A stretch of 20,455 nucleotides of DNA, taken from assembly GCA_030151135.1 (NCBI GenBank), contig JASLEQ010000476.1, forward strand, positions 1-20,455, in the 5' to 3' direction. The stretch is from Candidatus Sulfotelmatobacter sp. (GTDB taxonomy: Bacteria; Acidobacteriota; Terriglobia; Terriglobales; SbA1). Both the position numbers and the translations under genes were made by a program. The first letter of the stretch is position 1. Every line of letters begins with the position of its first letter. Under the pieces are notes generated by a model. It did no database searches, had not been told where the DNA came from, and saw only the letters and a program-made list of their open reading frames with translations. Positions 1-4,774 of the stretch are shown one piece after another.

Positions 1-366
1 ATGAACGTGGCGGAGATCATGCACGTGATCGGCGATGTGCATGGGCGGACGTGCTTGATCATCGATGATCTGATCGACACGGCAGGAACGCTGGTAAAGA
101 CGGCGGCAGCGCTGAAAGAAAACGGAGCGAGTGAAGTTTATGCTTGCGCGTCGCACGCGGTGCTATCGGGGCCGGCGGTGGAGAACATCAAGAATTCGGT
201 CATCAAGCATGTGGTGGTGACGAATACGATCCCGCTGAATGCGGAAGCCGACGCGGCGCGGACGGAAAAGGGAGGAAAGATTACGGTCCTCTCGATTGCG
301 GGACTGATTGGCCGGGCGATCCAGGCCAATCATGAAGAGACTTCGGTGAGTAAGTTGTTCATGTGA
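1..366 (+). CDS. prs: Ribose-phosphate pyrophosphokinase, C-terminal part (5' end outside window)
   Basis: This is the last 121 residues of PRPP synthetase, which transfers pyrophosphate from ATP to ribose 5-phosphate to make PRPP for nucleotide, His and Trp synthesis in the cytoplasm. The diagnostic feature is the PRPP/ribose-5-phosphate loop IIDDLIDTAGT at about residues 20-30 of the visible part (family consensus DDxxDTGGT/DDIIDTAGT), followed by the usual C-terminal type I phosphoribosyltransferase fold with the NTIPL motif. The ATG at base 1 is an internal Met, because full-length Prs is about 310-320 residues and the ATP-binding half is missing. The gene stops at TGA 364-366. It is followed on the same strand by rplY and pth, an order common in many bacteria. 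Confidence 0.93.
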   Translation: MNVAEIMHVIGDVHGRTCLIIDDLIDTAGTLVKTAAALKENGASEVYACASHAVLSGPAVENIKNSVIKHVVVTNTIPLNAEADAARTEKGGKITVLSIAGLIGRAIQANHEETSVSKLFM

Positions 367-376
367 GTACCAATTT

Positions 377-493
377 GGAAGCGCGCCAATCGCGCCCATT
401 CGGTCGCTTGCGCTCTCTCAGGGCAGGCTACGTGGAGGGAGCGGCGTGCCTAGGTCCTTCGCGAGACAAAAAGCGTCTCGCTCAGGATGACAA
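377..493 (+). repeat. Two-hairpin intergenic element, copy A (prs-rplY spacer)
   Basis: This is the first of three related spacers. It opens with GGAAGCGCGCC ten bases after the prs stop. An outer stem pairs 381-387 (GCGCGCC) with 443-449 (GGCGTGC, one G-U). A second hairpin pairs 461-467 (GCGAGAC) perfectly with 475-481 (GTCTCGC) around an A-rich loop. It ends in CTCAGGATGACA. Copies B and C share the start and end blocks and both stems but differ in the loop of the first hairpin. Its function is unknown; it could be a REP-like dispersed element or an mRNA processing/stability structure. Confidence 0.8.
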
Positions 494-524
494 CGCTTAA
501 TTCTTTGGATAGGAATTGACATTT

Positions 525-1241
525 ATGGCGACTGCATTAGAAACGAACGCATTGGAAGCACAGACACGGGAGCCGGGGACGAAGAACCATGCGCGGCGCG
601 TGCGGCGGGATGGAAAGATTCCAGCTGTGGTGTATGGAGCGGGCAAGGAGTCTCTCCCGGTGACGGTGGATCCTCGGGTGGTGACCCGCATCCTGAATTC
701 GGAGAGCGGGCATAACACGATTTTCGATTTGAACCTGAACGGCGAGACTGCCTAGGCGATGATCGTGGATTGGCAATACGAGCCCATCAAGGGGCGCTTG
801 CTGCATATCGACCTGAAGCGCATTGCGCTGGACAAGGTTCTGCGCGTGAGCGTGCCGATCGAATTGACCGGTGAAGCTACGGGCGTGAAGACTGAGGGCG
901 GCATTCTTGAGCAGATGCTGCGCGAGGTTGAGATCGAGTGCTTGCCAGCGGACATTCCGAGCCACATCGACGTGGATATCAGCCACCTGACGTTTGGCAA
1001 GGTACTGCGTGTTTCGGATTTGCCTCACTCGGACAAAATCAAGTTCCTGAGCGATGAGAATCAGCCGGTGGCGCACGTGACGTCGGTGAAGGAAGAAGTT
1101 GCGGCAACGCCAGAAGCGGCTGCGGCAGATGCGGCGACTGGTCCGGCGGAGCCCGAAGTTATCAAGAAGGGCAAGCAGGAGACCGACGAAGAAGGCGCCG
1201 AGGCTGGTTCGGAGAAGCCAGACAAGAAGGAAAAGAAGTAA
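525..1241 (+). pseudogene. rplY: Ribosomal protein L25 (CTC/TL5 type), interrupted by an in-frame amber codon
   Basis: L25 binds 5S rRNA in the large ribosomal subunit; CTC-type proteins add a C-terminal TL5 domain. The start is ATG 525, with AGGA at 511-514. The frame reads MATALETNALEAQTREPG, KIPAVVYG and INTIFDL-like strands typical of the N-terminal domain, then meets TAG at 753-755. It continues unchanged after the stop with GCG ATG ATC GTG GAT TGG and the conserved QYEPIKGRLLHIDLKRI segment. Without the stop the product would be about 238 residues with an Ala/Glu/Lys-rich tail, normal for the CTC family. The stop falls before the last strands of the 5S-binding domain, so the 76-residue upstream product should not fold normally. 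One base change (AAG to TAG, Lys) would explain it. A true nonsense mutation, a strain polymorphism and a sequencing error cannot be told apart here. Confidence 0.8.
759..1241 (+). CDS. rplY: Distal open frame of L25: end of the 5S-binding domain plus TL5 domain
   Basis: This 160-residue frame is the downstream part of the interrupted rplY. It starts at ATG 759, only one codon after the amber stop, so translational reinitiation is conceivable, although the only purine-rich stretch is AGG at 755-757, which is too close for a good ribosome-binding site. It holds the end of the N-terminal domain (QYEPIKGRLLHIDL), the TL5-like beta domain (VPIELTGEATGVKTEGGILEQ; ECLPADIPSHIDVDISHL) and a disordered acidic/Ala tail ending in KKEKK. 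The frame is well conserved to its end, which argues that the interruption is recent or artefactual. An automatic annotation would probably call this frame alone as L25. Confidence 0.7.
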   Translation: MIVDWQYEPIKGRLLHIDLKRIALDKVLRVSVPIELTGEATGVKTEGGILEQMLREVEIECLPADIPSHIDVDISHLTFGKVLRVSDLPHSDKIKFLSDENQPVAHVTSVKEEVAATPEAAAADAATGPAEPEVIKKGKQETDEEGAEAGSEKPDKKEKK

Positions 1242-1343
1242 GGAAGCGAGCCAGTCGCGGGTCCGATGCATCGCAAAAAACGCGACGCGTCGCACGGCTC
1301 GCCTGGGTCCTTCGGCGGACAAAAGGCGTTCGCCTCAGGATGG
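1242..1343 (+). repeat. Two-hairpin intergenic element, copy B (rplY-pth spacer)
   Basis: It begins directly after the rplY stop with GGAAGCGAGCC. The outer stem is 1246-1252 (GCGAGCC) with 1296-1302 (GGCTCGC), perfect pairing, with a C-G to A-T change relative to copies A and C on both sides. The second hairpin is 1314-1320 (GGCGGAC) with 1328-1334 (GTTCGCC, one G-U); three of its base pairs differ from copy A while pairing is kept. The copy ends in CTCAGGATGG. The paired substitutions are direct evidence that the folded form matters, or mattered. Confidence 0.8.
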
Positions 1344-1375
1344 AAATAGGGTTGGTTTGAGGACTCGGACCTGGC

Positions 1376-1966
1376 GTGAAACTGATTGTTGGTCTCGGCA
1401 ATCCCGGAATCGAATATCAGTTCACGCCGCATAACCTGGGATTTCTGGCGATTGATCGAATCGCGCAGAACCTGGGCGTGGAAGTCAGGAACCGGCAGTG
1501 CCGGGCGCTCACGGCAAGAACGGTGCTCGCGGACCAGATGGTGCTGCTGGCGAAGCCCGAGACGTTCATGAATTTGAGCGGGCTGGCGGTAAGAGAGTTG
1601 ATCCGGGAGTACGAGGCGAGTCCGGAGTCGGACCTGGTTGTGATTCAGGACGAGCTGGATTTTCCGCTGGGAACGTTGCGTATACATACGCGGCGAAGTT
1701 CAGCGGGGCACAACGGGATCGAGTCGATTATTGGGGCGCTGGGCACGCAAGATTTTTTGCGGATCCGGATGGGAGTCGCGCCGGAGCGCAAGGTTGGGGA
1801 CGGCGCGGAGTATTTGCTGGCTCCGATGAAGAAGAAAGACCTCGAGGTGGTGGATCGGATGCTCGACACCACTGAGGAAGCCGTGAAGATGATTTTGCGG
1901 GAAGGTCCGGCGGCGGCGATGAATCGCTTTAATCGGAAAGAGCCGGATGACAAGGAAGGGCAATAA
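1376..1966 (+). CDS. pth: Peptidyl-tRNA hydrolase
   Basis: This cytoplasmic enzyme cleaves the ester bond of peptidyl-tRNAs that drop off the ribosome, recycling tRNA. The 196-residue length is normal for bacterial Pth. The family residues are in place: IVGLGNPG at 4-11 with Asn9, catalytic His19 in TPHNLGF, Asn66 in ETFMNLSG, Asp92 in QDELD, and GHNG with Asn113. These match E. coli Asn10, His20, Asn68, Asp93 and Asn114. The start is GTG 1376, giving MKLIVGLGNPG; GAGGA at 1359-1363 is the likely ribosome-binding site, about 12 bases away. The C-terminal tail is charged (NRKEPDDKEGQ). Two-hairpin repeats flank the gene on both sides, and its stop codon directly abuts the downstream copy. Confidence 0.96.
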   Translation: MKLIVGLGNPGIEYQFTPHNLGFLAIDRIAQNLGVEVRNRQCRALTARTVLADQMVLLAKPETFMNLSGLAVRELIREYEASPESDLVVIQDELDFPLGTLRIHTRRSSAGHNGIESIIGALGTQDFLRIRMGVAPERKVGDGAEYLLAPMKKKDLEVVDRMLDTTEEAVKMILREGPAAAMNRFNRKEPDDKEGQ

Positions 1967-2070
1967 GGAAGCGCGCCAATCGCGCGACTCATGGGTCGCG
2001 AACTGCGCGACGCTTCGCGCGGCGCGCCCAGGTCCTTCGCGAGACAAGAAGCGTCTCGCTCAGGATGACA
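1967..2070 (+). repeat. Two-hairpin intergenic element, copy C (pth-rpsF spacer)
   Basis: It begins directly after the pth stop with GGAAGCGCGCC, as in copy A. The outer stem 1971-1977 (GCGCGCC) with 2021-2027 (GGCGCGC) is perfect. The second hairpin 2039-2045 (GCGAGAC) with 2053-2059 (GTCTCGC) is perfect and identical to copy A. The intervening 43 bases are very GC-rich and differ from the other copies. It ends in CTCAGGATGACA, 13 bases before the rpsF ribosome-binding site. Confidence 0.8.
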
Positions 2071-2094
2071 AACGCAAGTTTTGGAGAATGAAGA

Positions 2095-2511
2095 ATGAAT
2101 CGTACCTATGAATTGATGTTCATCGTCCGGCCGGATATGACGGACGAGGATCTGGACAAACTGATTTCGACGCTGCAGTCGGTGGTGCCGACATCGGGCG
2201 GAAACGTGGTGAAGGTCGAGAAGATGGGCAAGCGGCGGCTTGCGTACACGGTGCGCCGATTCCATGACGGCCTTTATGTGCTGATGGTGGTGGAGGGTGG
2301 CGGCGCGGTGATCCATGAACTGGAGCGGCGGCTGCGGGTCACAGAGCCTGTGATCAAGTTTCTCACCGTGCGTGTCGACGAGGAGCAGAAGCGGCTGGAC
2401 AAGATCAAGAAGCTGCGCGACTCGAAGAAAAAAGTGAGCGCGCAGCCGGCGGCTGCGGCCCCAGAAGAGGCTGCGGCAGTTCCGGCAGCGGAAACTCCGG
2501 CGAGCGCGTAA
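2095..2511 (+). CDS. rpsF: 30S ribosomal protein S6
   Basis: S6 binds the central domain of 16S rRNA as a heterodimer with S18, encoded just downstream. The first 95 residues are the canonical ferredoxin-like fold: NRTYELMFIVRPDMTDEDL, the KMGKRRLAYTVRRFHDGLYVL strand pair, and RRLRVTEPVIKFLTVRVDEE. The remaining 40 or so residues are a charged helix (QKRLDKIKKLRDSKKK) and an Ala/Glu/Pro-rich tail ending in PASA, so the protein is 138 residues rather than the 95-130 seen in many bacteria. The start is ATG 2095 with GGAG at 2083-2086. An ATG at 2088 is out of frame. Confidence 0.97.
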   Translation: MNRTYELMFIVRPDMTDEDLDKLISTLQSVVPTSGGNVVKVEKMGKRRLAYTVRRFHDGLYVLMVVEGGGAVIHELERRLRVTEPVIKFLTVRVDEEQKRLDKIKKLRDSKKKVSAQPAAAAPEEAAAVPAAETPASA

Positions 2512-2519
2512 GAGCGGGC

Positions 2520-2596
2520 GGTCCGTGGCCACTGGTCCGTGGCCGGTCATCTCGAATAAAAAGATTTTTTCTGGCCGTTGATTATTGATCACGGCC
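2520..2596 (+). repeat. GGTCCGTGGCC direct repeats and hairpin in the rpsF-rpsR spacer
   Basis: Two identical 11-mers GGTCCGTGGCC lie at 2520-2530 and 2534-2544, 14 bases apart. They are followed by an A/T-rich stretch and an inverted repeat GGCCGT (2573-2578) with ACGGCC (2591-2596), a perfect 6-bp stem with a 12-base loop. The shared GGCC core recurs throughout the 100-base spacer. The block is unrelated to the elements around pth. Its role is unknown. Confidence 0.6.
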
Positions 2597-2611
2597 ACTG
2601 AATGGAGAGTT

Positions 2612-2986
2612 ATGGCAGACGAGACGAAAGCACCAGAGCAAGCGGCAGCGAGCGAGAGGCCGCGAAGTGAAGGCGGAAGGCCGGGCGGAGACCGTCCAAG
2701 ATTTGGCGGCGGCGGGCGCGGTCCCGGCGGGCCTGGGCGGGAGGGCGGCGGACCGGGCGGACGGAAATTTTTCCGACGCAAGAAGGTTTGCAAGTTCTGC
2801 GTCGAGAAGATTGAAGACATCAACTACAAGGACTACCGGCTGCTCGGGCAGTTTGTGGCGGAGAGCGGCAAGATTGTGCCGCGGCGCCTGACGGGCGTTT
2901 GCGCGCCGCACCAGCACCGGCTGTCGTCGGCGATCAAGCAGGCGCGGAATATTGCGCTGCTGCCGTTTGCGGGAAGGGCAAGTTAA
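2612..2986 (+). CDS. rpsR: 30S ribosomal protein S18 with Gly/Arg-rich N-terminal extension
   Basis: S18 pairs with S6 on the 30S platform. The conserved core is residues 52-120: [41 protein letters not shown] and [14 protein letters not shown] sequence (here [13 protein letters not shown]). Cys60, Cys63, Cys97 and His100 form the set seen in Zn-binding (C+) S18 proteins. Residues 1-51 are a low-complexity extension rich in Gly, Arg and Pro ([19 protein letters not shown]), bringing the length to 124 against the usual 75-90. The start is ATG 2612 (MADETK), supported by GGAG at 2604-2607; an upstream TTG at 2585 is in frame but has no such support. Confidence 0.95.
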   Translation: MADETKAPEQAAASERPRSEGGRPGGDRPRFGGGGRGPGGPGREGGGPGGRKFFRRKKVCKFCVEKIEDINYKDYRLLGQFVAESGKIVPRRLTGVCAPHQHRLSSAIKQARNIALLPFAGRAS

Positions 2987-2989
2987 AGC

Positions 2990-3077
2990 AGCTTCTAGCT
3001 TCTAGCCACTAGCTCCTAGCTCAAGACGAGCGGAGGACAGTGTTTAGCTAGAAGCTAGCGGCTAGAAGCCAGGAGCT
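2990..3077 (+). repeat. CTAG-rich 32-nt inverted repeat covering the rplI ribosome-binding site
   Basis: Arm 1 (2990-3021) and arm 2 (3046-3077) are complementary at 28 of 32 positions, with a 24-base loop. Of the four mismatches, one is a G-U pair and three are A-C. The tetranucleotide CTAG, usually rare in bacterial DNA, occurs at least seven times. The AGGAG of rplI (3071-3075) lies in arm 2 and would pair with arm 1 bases 2992-2996, hiding the ribosome-binding site when folded. A second CTCCT at 3013-3017 could also pair with it. It may regulate rplI translation or be a dispersed palindromic element; I cannot decide which. Confidence 0.75.
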
Positions 3078-3081
3078 ATTC

Positions 3082-3537
3082 ATGGAAGTCATTCTCAAAG
3101 AAGACGTAGCGAAGTTGGGATCGCGGGGCGATGTGGTGAAGGTCGCCGAGGGGTACGGGCGGAATTTTCTGTTGCCGCGCAAGCTGGCCATTGAGGCTAA
3201 TGAGGGCAACAAGGCGGTCATCACGCAGATGAAGGCCGCTTCCGTGCGCCGTTCGGCGAAAGAGAAGGCACAAGCCGAAGAACTGGGAAAGCAGTTCGAA
3301 GGCGTATCGATCACGTTCACTCGGAAGTCGGGCGAGAACGATCAGTTGTTTGGATCGGTGACGTCGAGCGACCTGGCGGACGGACTAACGAAAAAAGGCT
3401 TCAACATCGACCGGCGGAAGATCCAGCTGCACGAGCCGCTGAAAACGCTGGGCGAGTTCAGCATTCCGGTGAAGCTGCATAAGGACGTGACCGCGCACCT
3501 GAAGGTCGTGATTGAGAAGGAAGCGGTGACGGAGTAG
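3082..3537 (+). CDS. rplI: 50S ribosomal protein L9
   Basis: L9 binds 23S rRNA near the base of the L1 stalk and influences frame maintenance. Both domains and the linker helix are present: N-terminal MEVILKEDVAKLGSRGDVVKVAEGYGRNFLLP (the RNA-binding signature is GDVVxVxxGYxRNFLxP), a long helix around residues 40-75, and a C-terminal domain with LFGSVTSSDLADGL and IPVKLHKDVTAHLKV. The length of 151 is typical. The start is ATG 3082 with AGGAG at 3071-3075, inside the upstream inverted repeat. It is the last gene of the ribosomal cluster; hairpins follow its TAG stop. Confidence 0.97.
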   Translation: MEVILKEDVAKLGSRGDVVKVAEGYGRNFLLPRKLAIEANEGNKAVITQMKAASVRRSAKEKAQAEELGKQFEGVSITFTRKSGENDQLFGSVTSSDLADGLTKKGFNIDRRKIQLHEPLKTLGEFSIPVKLHKDVTAHLKVVIEKEAVTE

Positions 3538-3548
3538 GACTGATTTTG

Positions 3549-3571
3549 GGCCCGGGCATCCTGCTCGGGCC
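3549..3571 (+). terminator. GC hairpin after rplI, weak terminator candidate
   Basis: GGCCCGGGCA (3549-3558) pairs with TGCTCGGGCC (3562-3571) at 9 of 10 positions with a 3-base loop, 12 bases after the rplI stop. The 3' flank is GTCTTCAAGG, which is not a proper T-run, so it may slow polymerase or protect the mRNA end rather than terminate by itself. Confidence 0.45.
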
Positions 3572-3685
3572 GTCTTCAAGGTCCCAAAGGCTTGTCAAGC
3601 CCCCGAAACGCGGGAATTTCCTGTAAGTTGTTGGAAACCCTGCGAATATATTTTCAGGATTCTTGCCGGTTTACCCTATCGGACT

Positions 3686-3694
3686 TGAGATAAT
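3686..3694 (+). promoter_or_regulatory. Extended -10 promoter candidate upstream of the terminator
   Basis: TGAGATAAT gives a TGn extension at 3686-3688 and a GATAAT hexamer at 3689-3694 (5 of 6 to consensus). TTGCCG at 3663-3668 is a poor -35 at 20-base spacing. Expected transcription starts near 3701, and the intrinsic terminator begins at 3716, so any transcript would be about 40 bases unless read through into the sigma-factor leader. Confidence 0.4.
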
Positions 3695-3715
3695 AGAAGT
3701 AGAGAGTAAGAGACG

Positions 3716-3740
3716 AGGCGGCCCAAGTTGGCCGCCTTTT
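3716..3740 (+). terminator. Rho-independent terminator
   Basis: AGGCGGCC (3716-3723) and GGCCGCCT (3730-3737) form a perfect 8-bp stem with loop CAAGTT, followed by TTTTAT. This is the strongest intrinsic terminator in the window. It could end rplI readthrough transcription or the short transcript from the adjacent extended -10 box. Confidence 0.8.
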
Positions 3741-4090
3741 ATCTGCTCTTGTGCGTTGATGCCCCACACTTAGGGCATTTGTGGTGCCAAAGCTGCGACC
3801 GACCTGTTCAGCGTTGTTCTGTTTTGCTACTAAATCTTTGGGAGACAAGCACCTAGGCTCCCCACAAATACCCTGTAACGCCTATAATTTCTGCTCACGA
3901 ACGGGGGGACTCTCCGTCTATTCCTGTGCAAGCCCGGAACAGACATCAAATGCCGGGCACGTAGAGGAAGAAGACGCAAATGCCGGCCGGTGTATGGGCA
4001 TTACCATTTTCGGTTGGCGGACGGGCCCACTCGGAGACGAGTGAGTTCACTGAGAGAGTCAGCAGGGACCAGAACCCCCCGCGGGGTTGC
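3741..4090 (+). other. Non-coding leader upstream of the ECF sigma gene
   Basis: No convincing gene is seen in these 350 bases; the open frames here lack protein-like composition. A perfect TATAAT stands at 3883-3888 but has no recognisable -35 at 16-18 bases and no TG extension. A purine-rich GAGGAAG at 3964-3970 precedes an in-frame ATG at 3980, a possible upstream start for the sigma factor. A small inverted repeat pairs GGGAG with CTCCC near 3840-3862. The true sigma-operon promoter probably lies here. Confidence 0.4.
4073..4088 (+). promoter_or_regulatory. Hairpin immediately before the sigma-factor start
   Basis: AACCCC (4073-4078) and GGGGTT (4083-4088) form a perfect 6-bp stem with a CCGC loop, ending two bases before ATG 4091. 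It occupies the position where a ribosome-binding site would be. It could limit initiation at 4091 or indicate that translation begins upstream at ATG 3980. Confidence 0.4.
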
Positions 4091-4699
4091 ATGGCTGGGC
4101 TAGAACGCCAAGTACAAGATCGGCGCATCGATGACACGATGCTGATCCGGGAGGCGCAACGCGGAAACCGCGCCGCCTTCGAGGAACTGGTGCGCCATTA
4201 CGATCAGGCCGTGCTGCGACTGGCGCTGCATCTCACTGGAACTGAACACGACGCCCAGGACGTGTATCAGGACGCCTTCCTCAAAGCGTACAAGAACATT
4301 GGAAGTTTCCGGTTCGAGTGCTCGTTCTACACGTGGATTTACCGGATCGTGACGAACCTGTGCCTGGATCATTTGCGCAAGAAGAACGTGCGCAAAGAGG
4401 ACGCGCCCGTCGCCAAGGATTCGGATGGCGGCGAGTATGACCTGCTCGATCAGGTAGCGGATGGACGGTCGGGCGCGAATCCGGAGCGGGATTTGATGCG
4501 GCGGCAGTTGGGCGCGCGAATCGCAGGCGCGCTGGAGAAACTGACTCCGCGGGAGCGAATGGTGTTTGAGCTGAAACATTATCACGGGCTGAAGCTGCGA
4601 ACCGTGGGTGAGATTTTGCATACGACGGAGGAGACCGCCAAGAACACGCTCTTCCGGGCCACGCAGAAATTGCGCGGAGCTTTGGCGGATATGAGATGA
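4091..4699 (+). CDS. ECF-family RNA polymerase sigma factor (sigma-70 family, RpoE-like)
   Basis: It directs RNA polymerase to an extracytoplasmic-stress regulon. At 202 residues it has the minimal ECF layout: region 2 at about 27-98 (FEELVRHYDQAVLRLALHLTG, DAQDVYQDAFLKAYKNIGSFR, YTWIYRIVTNLCLDHLRKKN) and region 4 at about 140-197 (LEKLTPRERMVFELKHYHGLK, VGEILHTTEETAKNTLFRATQKLR). The acidic segment between them (DSDGGEYDLLD) is the usual variable linker. The start at ATG 4091 (MAGLERQ) is chosen from homology expectations; it has no clear ribosome-binding site and sits behind a hairpin, whereas ATG 3980 has GAGGA at 3964-3968 and would add 37 residues without ECF character. The anti-sigma gene follows 75 bases downstream, so the sigma factor is probably held by that membrane partner. 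Confidence 0.9.
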   Translation: MAGLERQVQDRRIDDTMLIREAQRGNRAAFEELVRHYDQAVLRLALHLTGTEHDAQDVYQDAFLKAYKNIGSFRFECSFYTWIYRIVTNLCLDHLRKKNVRKEDAPVAKDSDGGEYDLLDQVADGRSGANPERDLMRRQLGARIAGALEKLTPRERMVFELKHYHGLKLRTVGEILHTTEETAKNTLFRATQKLRGALADMR

Positions 4700-4710
4700 G
4701 GAATACCAAG

Positions 4711-4754
4711 TCTCGCAAAATCGGCGAGACATGGGGCATCCCCAATTGGGGATG
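4711..4754 (+). promoter_or_regulatory. Hairpin plus perfect 18-bp palindrome between sigma and anti-sigma genes
   Basis: TCTCGC (4711-4716) pairs with GCGAGA (4724-4729). Then CATCCCCAATTGGGGATG (4737-4754) is a perfect palindrome. Its left CCCC (4740-4743) can also pair with GGGG at 4733-4736 around CAT, so two exclusive structures are possible. The position suggests an operator, or an RNA structure setting the sigma:anti-sigma ratio. There is no T-run, so it is not a classical terminator. Confidence 0.5.
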
Positions 4755-4774
4755 GTTGGTGAAGGTGAAACGGT

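Noticed and set aside
753..755. Amber codon as pyrrolysine or genome-wide TAG reassignment
   Set aside because: TAG ends several intact genes in the window (rplI, lipA, the DUF4097 and PDZ genes), and L25 has no reason to carry pyrrolysine.
377..2070. Intergenic elements as insertion-sequence remnants
   Set aside because: They contain no transposase frame, no clear target-site duplications and no classical IS ends. A REP/MITE-like origin is still possible.
537..2823. Long minus-strand frames across rplY, pth and rpsF (537-1322, 1061-1687, 1645-2823)
   Set aside because: They are antisense to clearly conserved genes and have Arg/His/Leu-rich, low-complexity translations typical of shadow frames in GC-rich DNA.
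3781..4044. 87-residue + strand frame in the leader of the sigma gene
   Set aside because: It has no ribosome-binding site and no domain-like sequence, and it overlaps the likely promoter region.
3741..4090. A tRNA or known riboswitch in the longest gene-free stretch
   Set aside because: I looked for cloverleaf arms, a TTCRA T-loop and conserved riboswitch cores and found none by eye.
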